Below are positions 30,031 to 38,414 of a stretch of DNA of 64,000 nt, piece after piece. The stretch is from Chelatococcus sp. HY11 (lineage in GTDB: Bacteria; Pseudomonadota; Alphaproteobacteria; Rhizobiales; Beijerinckiaceae), in contig NZ_JAHBRX010000001.1 in assembly GCF_018398335.1 (NCBI RefSeq), forward strand, positions 2,108,001-2,172,000, in the 5' to 3' direction. Each line of letters begins with the position of its first letter. The stretch's first letter is position 1. The notes under the pieces are model-generated. The model saw only the letters and a list, made by a program, of their open reading frames with translations, made no database searches and was not told the origin of the DNA. A program made the position numbers and the translations under genes.

Positions 30031-31896
30031 ATGAACGACAGCGCCTCCCATGCCAGCTACCTGCTGCCGGTCCTCGTCTTTTGCGGCGCGGCCGTCGTGG
30101 CCGTGCCGATCTTCCGGCGCATCGGCCTTGGCGCTGTGCTTGGATATCTCTGTGCCGGCGTCTTTATCGGTCCGGATGGCCTGGCGCTGATCGGTGAGCC
30201 AGAGACGGTTGCCGGCGTCGCCGAGATCGGGGTCGTGCTCCTGCTCTTCATCGTGGGGCTGGAACTCAACCTGTCGCGGCTCTTCGCCATGCGCCGCGAC
30301 ATCTTCGGGCTAGGGCTGACGCAGCTCCTGATGACGGGCGGCGTCGCGATGCTGGCGCTGACCGCTGCTGGCATTCCCATGCGCGGCAGTGTCGTCACCG
30401 GCCTCGCACTCGCCCTGTCGGCGACCGCCATCGCCCTGCAGACTTTGGAGGAGCGCGGCGAGCTTCATGCCGCCTATGGCGAGCGCAGCTTCGCGATCCT
30501 CCTGTTCCAGGACCTGTCGATCGTCCCAATCCTCGCGCTCGTGCCCCTGCTCGCCACGACGACGGCACTCAGCGCCGGCGGTGGCAGCATCGTTGCCACG
30601 CTCTTCGAGATCGCCCGCGCGCTGATCGCGGTGGCCGCGGTCGTGCTCATCGGCCGCTATCTGCTCAACCCGTTCTTCCGGCTGCTCGCCTCCAGTGGCG
30701 CGCGTGAAGTCATGACCGCCGCTGCCTTGCTCGTCGTTCTCGGCGCCGCCTTCATCATGGAGAAAGTCGGGCTGTCGATGGCCATGGGCGCCTTCCTCGC
30801 TGGCGTGCTCCTGGCGGAATCGAACTTCCGCCACCAGCTGGAGGCCGATATCGAGCCTTTTCGCGGCGTGCTGCTGGGCCTCTTCTTCATGAGCGTCGGC
30901 ATGTCGATCGACATCGATGTGGTGATCGCGCATGTCGGGCTGCTGGCGCTTGCGGTGCCCGCTCTCGTCCTCGCTAAAACGCTGATCGGCGCCGTCGCGG
31001 GCCGCATCTTCGGCAGCACCTGGCGCGACAGCCTCAGGATGGGGGCGCTGCTGGGGCCGGCGGGCGAATTCTCATTCGTCATATTTCCCCTTGCGGGATC
31101 ACGCGGACTGCTGGACGGGGACCAGGTCCAGATCGTGACGGCGATGGCCGCGTTGACGATGCTGATCGGTCCGATCTTCGCCAAGATCGTGGACAGGGCA
31201 CTGGAGCGCACGCGCCCCGCGGAGGAGGCCGGAGCGACAGATCTCGACGCGCTTGCGGACGCGACCGGCAAGGTCATCGTCATCGGCTTCGGCCGGTTCG
31301 GGCAGGTCGTGAACCAGATCCTCCTCGCGCAGCGGATCGACGTGACCGTCATCGATCATGATGTGGACCGCATCCGCGAGGCATCACGCTTCGGCTTCAG
31401 GGTCTATTATGGCGATGGAACGCGGCTCGACGTGCTGCGCGCGTCAGGGGCCGCGCAGGCGACCGTGATTTGTGTCTGCGTGGACAGCCCTGAGACCGCG
31501 ACGACGATCGTGGAACTTCTGCGCGCGGAATTTCCCGGCGCGGCCGTCTATGCCCGAGCGATCGATCGCGCCCATGCCATCACGCTGATGCAGCAGGAGG
31601 TGGACTATCAGCTGCGCGAGACATTCGAATCCGCGCTGACCCTGGGGCGGGCCGCGTTGGAGGAACTCGGCTATCGTCGGGAGGACGCGATCGCGGTGCA
31701 GGATGATGTGCGGCGGCGCGACGTCGCACGGCTGATGCTACAGAAGAGCGAAGGCTTCCTGGGAGGGGCAGACCTGCTTCACCACGGCCTGGCAGCGGTC
31801 GTCACACCGGAGCCACTGACGGAACCTCCGACGTCCTCTCAAGGCCTCAGCGCCGAAACGCGGGACATTCTCGCCGAGGGGGAGGCCGCACGATAG
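30031..31896 (+). CDS. CPA2-family cation:proton antiporter (KefB/KefC-like)
   Basis: A 621-residue inner-membrane antiporter. Residues 1-380 are a Na+/H+ exchanger domain of about 12 to 13 helices (GYLCAGVFIGPDGLALI, FIVGLELNLSRL). Residues about 405-540 are a TrkA-N (RCK) nucleotide-binding domain starting VIVIGFGRFGQVV, as in glutathione-gated K+ efflux systems. The order matches KefB/KefC. The ion specificity (K+ or Na+) is inferred from the family. No separate KefF/KefG ancillary gene is adjacent. Confidence 0.88.
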   Translation: MNDSASHASYLLPVLVFCGAAVVAVPIFRRIGLGAVLGYLCAGVFIGPDGLALIGEPETVAGVAEIGVVLLLFIVGLELNLSRLFAMRRDIFGLGLTQLLMTGGVAMLALTAAGIPMRGSVVTGLALALSATAIALQTLEERGELHAAYGERSFAILLFQDLSIVPILALVPLLATTTALSAGGGSIVATLFEIARALIAVAAVVLIGRYLLNPFFRLLASSGAREVMTAAALLVVLGAAFIMEKVGLSMAMGAFLAGVLLAESNFRHQLEADIEPFRGVLLGLFFMSVGMSIDIDVVIAHVGLLALAVPALVLAKTLIGAVAGRIFGSTWRDSLRMGALLGPAGEFSFVIFPLAGSRGLLDGDQVQIVTAMAALTMLIGPIFAKIVDRALERTRPAEEAGATDLDALADATGKVIVIGFGRFGQVVNQILLAQRIDVTVIDHDVDRIREASRFGFRVYYGDGTRLDVLRASGAAQATVICVCVDSPETATTIVELLRAEFPGAAVYARAIDRAHAITLMQQEVDYQLRETFESALTLGRAALEELGYRREDAIAVQDDVRRRDVARLMLQKSEGFLGGADLLHHGLAAVVTPEPLTEPPTSSQGLSAETRDILAEGEAAR

Positions 31897-31952
31897 CTCC
31901 GATGATGGGAGGTATTCGATCGGAGACGGTCGAAACTCCGGCCTGCGCGCTG

Positions 31953-31989
31953 AAAAGAAAAGGGCCACTGACTGAAATCAATGGCCCTT
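31953..31989 (-). terminator. intrinsic terminator after the DUF1127 gene
   Basis: Read on the minus strand, AAGGGCCA pairs with TGGCCCTT around a 14-base loop, followed by TTCTTTTC. It lies about 55 bp beyond the DUF1127 stop; it could also stop the convergent antiporter transcript less efficiently. Confidence 0.75.
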
Positions 31990-32042
31990 GTGGTCACCTG
32001 AAGTCATGGGACTATGTCGTCCCGGGCATTGTCGCGATGCGT

Positions 32043-32366
32043 TCATGCGCGGCGCATGGCTTTGCGAACGCGCTTCTCCGCACGCTCGGCGAGAATAATA
32101 GAGGGGTCGCTATGGAGCGGCTGGGACAAGGCGCCGGCCACATCGCTGCGCGATAAACCGATATCGTGCAGAGCGCGCTCGTCGAATTCCGTCAGCTGCC
32201 ACACCTCGCGCCGGTGACGCAGAGCCCGCGCGATGCGCGCGATCTGGAAGGCGACCATCCATCCAAGCCTCTGGACCCTGGCGCCCCAGACCGAAGCGGA
32301 GACGACCCGACCACTCTTCCGGCCATGCACCAAGCTACTGTTTTCACTGCATAAAGCTTCTTCCAT
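32043..32366 (-). CDS. DUF1127 domain protein
   Basis: A 107-residue basic protein with the DUF1127 domain at its C-terminal half: RHRREVWQLTEFDERALHDIGLSRSDV, the canonical L-x2-L-[DN]-x-R-L-x-D-I-G-[LV] pattern. Members are small, often RNA-binding or phosphate/stress-linked in Agrobacterium and Brucella. The ATG at 32366 is preceded by AAAGGA at good spacing; the longer open frame upstream is not supported. It is divergent from the VtlR/LsrB-like regulator. Confidence 0.85.
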   Translation of the reverse strand: MEEALCSENSSLVHGRKSGRVVSASVWGARVQRLGWMVAFQIARIARALRHRREVWQLTEFDERALHDIGLSRSDVAGALSQPLHSDPSIILAERAEKRVRKAMRRA

Positions 32367-32520
32367 CGAACCGATCCTTTTGCCTTTAGAGGCGAGCAGA
32401 CACGGGCGCGCGCCATCACGCTCCGAAACGAAGCGCAAGATGGCCGCAGCCGTTCGATCCCTCTTTCTGGATGCAAGGGCACTATAGCCCAAGCGGACGA
32501 ATCACTACAGAGAATGTTTT

Positions 32521-32568
32521 TCATTGAAATCATCACGAAATATGATTGGATATCGCATCATTGAAATC
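32521..32568. promoter_or_regulatory. direct and inverted repeats in the DUF1127-LysR intergenic region
   Basis: TCATTGAAATC occurs twice, at 32521-32531 and 32558-32568. Between them AATCAT (32528-32533) and ATGATT (32542-32547) form an inverted repeat with an 8-base spacer, the general form of LysR-type operators. The segment is AT-rich and directly precedes the regulator gene. Confidence 0.5.
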
Positions 32569-32581
32569 GCGCGGGGATGCC

Positions 32582-33478
32582 ATGTCCCATCTTCTGGACT
32601 CCGATCAACTCAAGACATTCGTGGCGATCGCCGATACGGGCTCGTTCACGCGGGCGGCGGAGCTCGTCCACAAGACTCAGTCGGCAGTTTCGATGCAGAT
32701 GAAGCGGCTCGAGGAGCGGCTAGGCCTCGCCGTTTTCGAGCGTGACGGACGACACTCCCGGTTGACCGAGGATGGCGAGCGTCTTCTTGATTACGCGCGC
32801 CGCATCATCCAGCTCAACCGCGAGTGTCTGGCCAGCTTCGGCGAGGCCGACCTTGCCGGCCGCGTGCGCCTTGGCCTGCCGGATGACTATGCCGACCGCT
32901 ATCTGCCGGAGATCCTGGCTCGTTTCTCCCGTTCGAATCCGAAGGTGGAGGTCACTGTCGTCTGCGAGCCCACCCCTATCCTGCTGGAGCGCATCCAGGC
33001 CGGGGATCTCGACCTCGCGATCATCACGCATATCGAAAGCCGGCCACATCTGGCCGAGGTGGTGCGCGTGGAGCAGCTCCTGTGGGTCACGTCCACCCGG
33101 CATTGCACCCATGAGGAAACGCCGATACCCCTCGCATTGGGACGCTCGACATGCAACTGGCGCCAGAGCGCGACAGAAGCGCTCGACAGCGCGGGCAAAA
33201 ACTATCGTATCCTGTATTCGAGCTGGAACTCGACCGCTGTCGGCGCGGCCGTCATGGCGGGACTCGCGGTAGCCGTATTGCCGGAAAGCGCCGTTCGTCC
33301 AGGCATGCGCGTGCTCGGCCCGTCGGATGGCTTCCCCGCGCTTCCCTCCTGCAAGATCGGCCTCGTGCGCAACAACCGCGCCTCGTCGGCGCTCAGCGCG
33401 GCCCTTGCCGAGCACATCATCCAAAGCCTCGACAACCTCCGCCGCGACCGCCAGTTCATCGAACTGGCGGCCGAGTAG
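32582..33478 (+). CDS. LysR-type regulator, VtlR/LsrB-like
   Basis: The 298-residue regulator has a typical N-terminal LysR helix-turn-helix (DQLKTFVAIADTGSFTRAAELVHKTQSAVSMQMKRLEERLG, residues about 8-48) and a C-terminal effector-binding fold. The N-terminal VHKTQSAVSMQMKRLEERLG and PDDYADRYLPEILARFSRSNP regions resemble VtlR of Brucella and LsrB of Rhizobium/Agrobacterium, from memory of those proteins. VtlR is known to control small DUF1127 proteins, and here a DUF1127 gene is the divergent neighbour. The ATG at 32582 gives normal length. Confidence 0.82.
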   Translation: MSHLLDSDQLKTFVAIADTGSFTRAAELVHKTQSAVSMQMKRLEERLGLAVFERDGRHSRLTEDGERLLDYARRIIQLNRECLASFGEADLAGRVRLGLPDDYADRYLPEILARFSRSNPKVEVTVVCEPTPILLERIQAGDLDLAIITHIESRPHLAEVVRVEQLLWVTSTRHCTHEETPIPLALGRSTCNWRQSATEALDSAGKNYRILYSSWNSTAVGAAVMAGLAVAVLPESAVRPGMRVLGPSDGFPALPSCKIGLVRNNRASSALSAALAEHIIQSLDNLRRDRQFIELAAE

Positions 33479-33590
33479 CCAAGGCTTCGGCCGCGAGGCG
33501 ACGCGATCGTCTTTAAGCGCGCCACAATGCATTGTCTTGGGATTTGGAGGCGTTTTCTCGGCCGGATCGTCCAGCCGGCCTGGAAGCGGC

Positions 33591-33746
33591 TCAGCGCAGC
33601 GAGCTGGAAGCGGTCTCGATCAGCCTTAGAATGCTAGGACCGATAATCGAGAGATTGGCAATGATGCCGACCACGACGAAGGCAGCGATGACCCCGTATT
33701 CGATCGTCGTGGCCGCCTTCTCGTTCCGCAGATACGCTTTGAACAT
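33591..33746 (-). CDS. Flp-family type IVb pilin (orphan)
   Basis: A 51-residue precursor with the type IVb pilin layout: short charged leader, then ATTIEYGVIAAFVVVGIIANLSIIG hydrophobic segment with Glu16 at +5 and Tyr17 at +6. The residue before the predicted cleavage is Ala11, where most Flp pilins have Gly. The ATG at 33746 follows GGGAG six bases upstream. No tad/cpa assembly or prepilin peptidase gene is in the window, so it must rely on a locus elsewhere or be a relic. Confidence 0.85.
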   Translation of the reverse strand: MFKAYLRNEKAATTIEYGVIAAFVVVGIIANLSIIGPSILRLIETASSSLR

Positions 33747-33890
33747 GCCTGTCTCCCGTCGTGGAGAGAGCATTGGCGGCAAGCCCTGTCGAAGACGTTA
33801 AATCCAAACCAGCGGCCCGGCTTATCGCGGCTCAGGGTGTATGAGCGGTAAAGACAGGACGAGCTCTGCCGGTCTGAATTGAAACCGAGG

Positions 33891-33986
33891 CGGCAAACGT
33901 CTCGGCAAACGTCTTGGCAAACGACTTGGCAAACGTCTTGGCAAACGACTTGGCAAACGACTTGGCGAAGGACTCGGCTAAGGCGC
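33891..33986. repeat. 12-bp tandem repeat array (about eight copies)
   Basis: Units follow the pattern TGGCAAACGACT or CGGCAAACGTCT. The first six (33891-33962) are nearly identical, the seventh and eighth decay. No frame across it has a start codon and ribosome-binding site. In one minus-strand frame it reads as Cys-Gln-Val/Asp-Val repeats, which I take as an artefact. Confidence 0.9.
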
Positions 33987-34038
33987 TGGCAAGCGGCGCG
34001 CCCTGTCCGAGGCGCCGCTTGACATAAAATCAGTTCTT

Positions 34039-34071
34039 GTCCATTTAGTTGTATCATACAACCAAACGGAC
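34039..34071. promoter_or_regulatory. 33-bp palindromic operator upstream of the MarR-GNAT gene
   Basis: GTCCATTTAGTTGTAT (34039-34054) and the reverse complement of GTCCGTTTGGTTGTAT (34056-34071) flank a central C at 34055; only two of 16 paired positions differ. It is 12 bp upstream of the ATG, AT-rich at the core, and an obvious candidate for autoregulation by the MarR domain. Confidence 0.8.
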
Positions 34072-34083
34072 AAAGGCCCAGGC

Positions 34084-35031
34084 ATGTCTCCTCTTTCGGC
34101 GCTGCATTCCATCGATGCCATACGCGCCGCATCGCGTCAGCTCGTGCGCGAATTTGGCTTCATGGGAGGCGCCTTCGCCGGCACTGATCTCTCTCCCTCG
34201 GCGGTTCATGCGCTGATCGAACTCGATGGAGGTGGGATCACGGCCCGGGATCTCGCGGAGCGCCTTCATCTCGAAAAATCAAGTATCAGCAGAATGCTGC
34301 GCAAGCTGGTCGCCTCCGGCCACGTCAGGGAGGAAGCAGGCGATGACGATGGCCGCGTCAAGATGCTGTCTTTGACGGCTTCCGGAAAAGAGCGCGTTGA
34401 CGCCATTCATGCTTTCGCGCGCGGTCAGGTCGTTGATGCGCTTGGCCGCCTGAGACCGGGGCAGGAGCACACTGTCCTCGAAGGGCTAAGCCTCTACGCC
34501 AACGCGCTCGCCGCTCAGGCCAACGGTGAAGCCGGAATTCCAGCCTCAGACATCGGCAGGGGATACCGCCCGGGCCTTATCGCCCGCCTCACGCAGATGC
34601 ACGCCCTCTACTATGCGCGGGTCGCAGGCTTCGGCCAGAGGTTCGAATCCGTCGTCGCGAGCGGCGCCGCTGAATTCTGCGGCCGTCTGGAGAGCCCCCG
34701 GAACGCGATCTGGACCGCCGTGCTCGATGGGACCATCATCGGCACGGTTGCCATTGACGGTGAAGATCTGGGCGGTGATATCGCGCATCTCAGGTGGTTC
34801 ATTGTCGATGACACGGTGCGCAACAGTGGCGTCGGGCGAAGGCTGCTTGGGGCAGCGCTCGCCTTCGTCGACGAGCAAGGCTTCGCCGAGACGCATCTGT
34901 GGACGTTCAGCGGCCTCGAGGCCGCGCGGCACCTCTACGAGAAACACGGCTTTGTTTGTGCCGAGGAATGGACCGGCGCCCAGTGGGGCCAGGAAGTTCT
35001 CGAACAGCGTTTCGTGCGGGTCCGCCTGTGA
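34084..35031 (+). CDS. MarR-type regulator fused to GNAT acetyltransferase
   Basis: The 315-residue protein has an N-terminal winged-helix MarR domain (residues about 1-150; HLEKSSISRMLRKLVASGHV is the recognition helix and wing) and a C-terminal GNAT domain (about 160-315) with WFIVDDTVRNSGVGRRLLGAAL, the acetyl-CoA-binding motif R/Q-x2-G-x-G/A. Such fusions are widespread in bacteria and are thought to sense and modify a ligand, though targets are rarely known. The 33-bp palindrome just upstream supports autoregulation. Confidence 0.87.
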   Translation: MSPLSALHSIDAIRAASRQLVREFGFMGGAFAGTDLSPSAVHALIELDGGGITARDLAERLHLEKSSISRMLRKLVASGHVREEAGDDDGRVKMLSLTASGKERVDAIHAFARGQVVDALGRLRPGQEHTVLEGLSLYANALAAQANGEAGIPASDIGRGYRPGLIARLTQMHALYYARVAGFGQRFESVVASGAAEFCGRLESPRNAIWTAVLDGTIIGTVAIDGEDLGGDIAHLRWFIVDDTVRNSGVGRRLLGAALAFVDEQGFAETHLWTFSGLEAARHLYEKHGFVCAEEWTGAQWGQEVLEQRFVRVRL

Positions 35032-35082
35032 CAGACCGCCATGACAGACCCTGGTCTGCGCGAGGTCCGTTTCGCGGTGAGG

Positions 35083-36453
35083 TCAGTAAACGTAGGTCTT
35101 AAAAACCGGCTCGACGGTCTCACGCCAGGTGTCGGCATAGCGCGCGAGCATGCGCTGGGCGGCATTTTCGCCCGTGGCGACAACCTCATCCACTATATCG
35201 AGGAAATGAGCCTCATCGCGGCCCTGGACGTCGCGGCGACCGCGCCGGACAAGGCCCGCGCGTGACAGCTGAAGCACCTCGCGCGCCACCTCGCGCAGCG
35301 GACGCCCCGCAACGGTTGCGGCCAGCCCCTGAGCAGGCACATCACGACGCAGGGTCTCGCGATCCGCGTTGCTCCAGTTCTTCACGAGCTGCCACGCGGC
35401 GTCACGCGCGACCTCATCATAGAGCAGGCCCACCCAGAAGGCGGGCAGCGCACAGAGGAAAGGTGTCGAGCCGGTGTCGGCCCCGCGCATTTCCAGATAG
35501 CGCTTCAGGCGTACCTCGGGAAACAGCGTGGAGAGGTGATTGGCCCAGTCCGACAGCGTCGCGCGCTCGCCCGGCAGGGCAGCCAGGCGCCCCGCCATCA
35601 AGTCCTTGAACGACGCGCCGGTCACATCGTGGTAGGTGTCGCCGCGCTTGACGAAATACATTGGAACGTCGAGCGCCCAGTCCACATAGCGCTCATAGCC
35701 CATGCCTTCCTCGAAAGCGAAGGGCAGCATGCCGGTGCGATCGGCGTCGGTATCGAGCCAGATGCGCGAGCGCATGGACTGGAAGCCGTTGGGACGGCCC
35801 TCAGTGAAGGGCGAATTGGCGAACAATGCGGTTGCCAGCGGCTGCAACGCGAGGCCGATGCGCAGCTTCTGAACCATATCCGCCTCTGAAGCGAAATCGA
35901 GGTTCACCTGAACGGTCGCCGTCCGGAACATCATGTCGAGGCCGTGCTGACCGACTTTCGGCATATAGCGGCGCATGATCTCATAGCGCCCCTTCGGCAT
36001 CACCGGCGTCTCGTCCAGGCTCCACAGCGGACTCATGCCGAGCGTGAGAAAGCCGATGCCAAGGGGTTCCGCCACCTCGCGCACCTGGGCGAGATGGGCC
36101 TGGGTTTCGCAGGACATCTGGTGCAGCGTCGTCAGGGGAGCGCCCGACAGCTCGAACTGCCCGCCGGGTTCGAGCGAGATGGCCCCGCCGCCTGTCACGT
36201 CCTCGAGGCCAATGGGATGGTCGCCTTCCATGATCGGCCGCCAGCCGAGCAGACCCTGCATCCCGTCGAGCAAGGCCCTGATGCCGCGCGGGCCATCATA
36301 GGGCACCGGCCGGTTGTCCTTGACATAAAACGGGACCTTCTCGTGCTCCGTACCGATGCGCCATTGCTCGGCAGGCTTGGCGCCCTCCGCGATATAGGCA
36401 ATCAGCTCATCGCGAGAGGCAATCGGCGACGCGTTCGAGGAATCCCGGGCCAT
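35083..36453 (-). CDS. gshA: glutamate-cysteine ligase
   Basis: This enzyme makes gamma-glutamylcysteine, the first step to glutathione. The 456-residue protein belongs to the plant/alphaproteobacterial class (GCS2 type): EQWRIGTEHEKVPF, GGGAISLEPGGQFELSGAPL and MGYERYVDWALDVPMYFV are family blocks, and the length is the usual one. The ATG at 36453 follows GGGAAG; an upstream ATG at 36486 is not needed. The rsmE gene precedes it on the same strand by 122 bp. Confidence 0.95.
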   Translation of the reverse strand: MARDSSNASPIASRDELIAYIAEGAKPAEQWRIGTEHEKVPFYVKDNRPVPYDGPRGIRALLDGMQGLLGWRPIMEGDHPIGLEDVTGGGAISLEPGGQFELSGAPLTTLHQMSCETQAHLAQVREVAEPLGIGFLTLGMSPLWSLDETPVMPKGRYEIMRRYMPKVGQHGLDMMFRTATVQVNLDFASEADMVQKLRIGLALQPLATALFANSPFTEGRPNGFQSMRSRIWLDTDADRTGMLPFAFEEGMGYERYVDWALDVPMYFVKRGDTYHDVTGASFKDLMAGRLAALPGERATLSDWANHLSTLFPEVRLKRYLEMRGADTGSTPFLCALPAFWVGLLYDEVARDAAWQLVKNWSNADRETLRRDVPAQGLAATVAGRPLREVAREVLQLSRAGLVRRGRRDVQGRDEAHFLDIVDEVVATGENAAQRMLARYADTWRETVEPVFKTYVY

Positions 36454-36575
36454 ACAAAGACTTCCCTGCGGCCCGGCATCGGGCATGATGACAATTGCTG
36501 GAGTAGATAGAGTGCTGAACGCAGCTCGGCAATGGACTATGGGATCGCGAAATCCGAGCGAGGTTGGGCGTGGCG

Positions 36576-37376
36576 CTATCCAGCCCGTGGCGCAAGGTCC
36601 CGCCAGTCGCCGACAACGCCCTGGACAAGAGCCAGCGCTGCGACGGCCGCCGTGTCGGCGCGCAGAATGCGCGGTCCGAGCGCCAGCCGCAGCACACCAG
36701 GGTGGGCGGACAAGAAGCGGCGCTCGTTCTCGTCGAAGCCGCCTTCAGGCCCGATGAGGACCGCGACCTCGCCTGCCGCGTCCAGCCTGGCAAGGGCCGC
36801 GATCGGGTCGGGCTCTGGCGCTTCCTCGTCGCAGAAAATGAGCCGGCAGGTTGGCGGTAGTTTTGCCACTGCCTCGGCAAGACGCATCTGCGCCCTGACC
36901 TCCGGCACGGAGAGGATGCCGCACTGCTCCGCCGCCTCGATGACATTGGCCACGAGACGGTCATGATTGATGCGCGTGACCTGCGTATGCTGCGTCACGA
37001 CCGGCGTCAGGCTCGCGACGCCCATCTCCACCGCTTTCTGCACCATATAGTCCAGCCGGGCCTGCTTGAGCGGCGCGAAAAGGTAGTGAATCCGGCCCAG
37101 CGTCGTCTGTTCCCGGGTTTGCGTGCGGATTTGAAGCGCCAGTCCCCTTCGCCCCGATGTCTCGACATCGGCGCGCCACTCGCCGTCGCGGCCATTGAAG
37201 ACGAGGACGGGTTGTCCGGCCTTCAGGCGCAGCACATTGCCGAGGTAGTTCGCCTGCGCCTTGTCGAGTTCCACGACCACATCGGCCCCGAGGCCGGCGT
37301 CCAGGAAGAGGCGTGCCGCCCGGGCCGAGCGGTGCGAGGATGGAAGAGCGGTTCCGTTCACGTCATTGACCGTCAT
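36576..37376 (-). CDS. rsmE: 16S rRNA (uracil(1498)-N3)-methyltransferase
   Basis: RsmE methylates U1498 of 16S rRNA. The 266-residue SPOUT-class protein has an N-terminal PUA-like part (RLFLDAGLGADVVVELD), YLGNVLRLKAGQPVLVFNGRDGEW, and the C-terminal knot region with VLIGPEGGFDENERRFL and LGPRILRADTAAVAAL. Start at 37376 has no clear ribosome-binding site; in-frame alternatives are not better. Followed by gshA. Confidence 0.94.
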   Translation of the reverse strand: MTVNDVNGTALPSSHRSARAARLFLDAGLGADVVVELDKAQANYLGNVLRLKAGQPVLVFNGRDGEWRADVETSGRRGLALQIRTQTREQTTLGRIHYLFAPLKQARLDYMVQKAVEMGVASLTPVVTQHTQVTRINHDRLVANVIEAAEQCGILSVPEVRAQMRLAEAVAKLPPTCRLIFCDEEAPEPDPIAALARLDAAGEVAVLIGPEGGFDENERRFLSAHPGVLRLALGPRILRADTAAVAALALVQGVVGDWRDLAPRAG

Positions 37377-37787
37377 GCAATTGGAGCTTTTGGTGTGGGT
37401 GATTCGGCTGTGCCAAGGCCCGCCAGCATCATCCCGAGGCAGTGATCACGACATTGTAAGGCGGGTAAAGCCGCCGGCAGCGTTTTTTTGATGCGGGCCC
37501 GCGCGGGGCAGATCCGCTCGAAAACGGCCACAATCCTGCAGCATCTGTGGCGGTGGACGGAAAGAGCAGGTAAAGGCAATTCAGTGGTTTGCCTTTGCGG
37601 CTTGGTTTGTCCATAGACCAATGCAAGCCGTTTCTTTCGCGTTCGTGCGGATGCCGCGGTGCATCATTCGGGGTGGGGATTACGCATCTTCAGGTCAATC
37701 TCTTTTTGGAGAGCGCGGCCCAGGGGTGGCAATCTTCCCTATTGCGAATTAAACTTATCGTTAATGGTGGCAATCGAGGGTTGGTTG
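37377..37787. other. intergenic region between rsmE and a secreted-protein gene, with a terminator-like element
   Basis: The 411 bp hold the rsmE promoter (minus) and that of the secreted protein (plus). A plus-strand terminator-like element GGCGGGTAAAGCCGCC...TTTTTTT lies at about 37460-37490, with GCGGGCCCGC right behind. No protein gene precedes it on the plus strand, so a small RNA ending there is possible but unproven. Confidence 0.4.
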
Positions 37788-38270
37788 ATGAAACGGTTGG
37801 ATGGTTTGCGGGTTCGTCACCTGGCTCTTTTCGCTGGGCTGATGCTCGCGCCGTTCATGGGCCCTGCGGTTTCTCCTGCCGCGGCGCAGGCATCCGGTTG
37901 CGAGCAGATCAAGACATACCTCGATCAGCGCAAGGCGCTCGTCGAGCGTCTGAACAAGCTTGGAAAGAAGCCTGACGCGAAATCGGCCTGCTCCCTGTTG
38001 ACGAATCTCGCCAGCAATGGCTCGACCACATTGAAATGGGTCGATTCCAACAAGGACTGGTGCCAGATCCCGGACGACTTCGTGAATGGCTTCAAGGCCG
38101 ACAACTCACGGGTCACCAAGTTCCGTGGGCAGGCTTGCAACGCGGCAGCCCAACAGGCCACCATGCAGAAGCGGGCCCAGCAGCAGCAACAGTCGAACTC
38201 GCCTTTCAACGTTCCGCCGGGCGGCGACGTCCTGACAGGCCCCATGCGTATCCCCCAAGGCGCGCTCTGA
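37788..38270 (+). CDS. small secreted protein of unknown function
   Basis: A 160-residue protein with a signal peptide (residues 1-33, cleavage near AAA-QA), then four regularly spaced cysteines (in GCEQIK, SACSLL, DWCQIPD and GQACNA), a pattern suggesting two periplasmic disulfides. A Gln-rich linker and a Pro-rich C-terminus follow. I recognise no family name. GAGGG upstream supports the ATG at 37788 over in-frame ATGs at 37659 and 37764. Confidence 0.78.
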   Translation: MKRLDGLRVRHLALFAGLMLAPFMGPAVSPAAAQASGCEQIKTYLDQRKALVERLNKLGKKPDAKSACSLLTNLASNGSTTLKWVDSNKDWCQIPDDFVNGFKADNSRVTKFRGQACNAAAQQATMQKRAQQQQQSNSPFNVPPGGDVLTGPMRIPQGAL

Positions 38271-38296
38271 TCCTGCGGACGTTCGGCAGCAACGGA

Positions 38297-38314
38297 GCCG
38301 GGGAATGCCCCGGC
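38297..38314 (+). other. GC-rich hairpin after the secreted-protein gene
   Basis: GCCGGGG pairs perfectly with CCCCGGC around AATG, 26 bp after the stop. No T run follows, so it is at best a transcript-end stabiliser. Confidence 0.4.
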
Positions 38315-38414
38315 GATCGCCTCACCGGCCAATCTTTCTCGGACGCCCTCCGCCGCGCTTTCCGCCCCGATATGGGCACGGAGGCGGTTCAGCCCGCGCA
38401 GATATGATCGCTCA

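Larger units (their letters stand above)
33747..34083. other. intergenic region between flp and the MarR-GNAT gene
   Basis: The 337 bp hold the Flp promoter, the 12-bp tandem repeat array at 33891-33986 and the 33-bp palindrome at 34039-34071. I see no gene. Confidence 0.6.

Noticed and set aside
33891-33986. CRISPR array
   Set aside because: Repeats are 12 bp in direct succession with no spacers and no cas genes nearby.
33626-34132. minus-strand frame with Cys-Gln-Val repeats
   Set aside because: The repeats come from the 12-bp DNA array, and the frame overlaps the Flp gene and the MarR operator.
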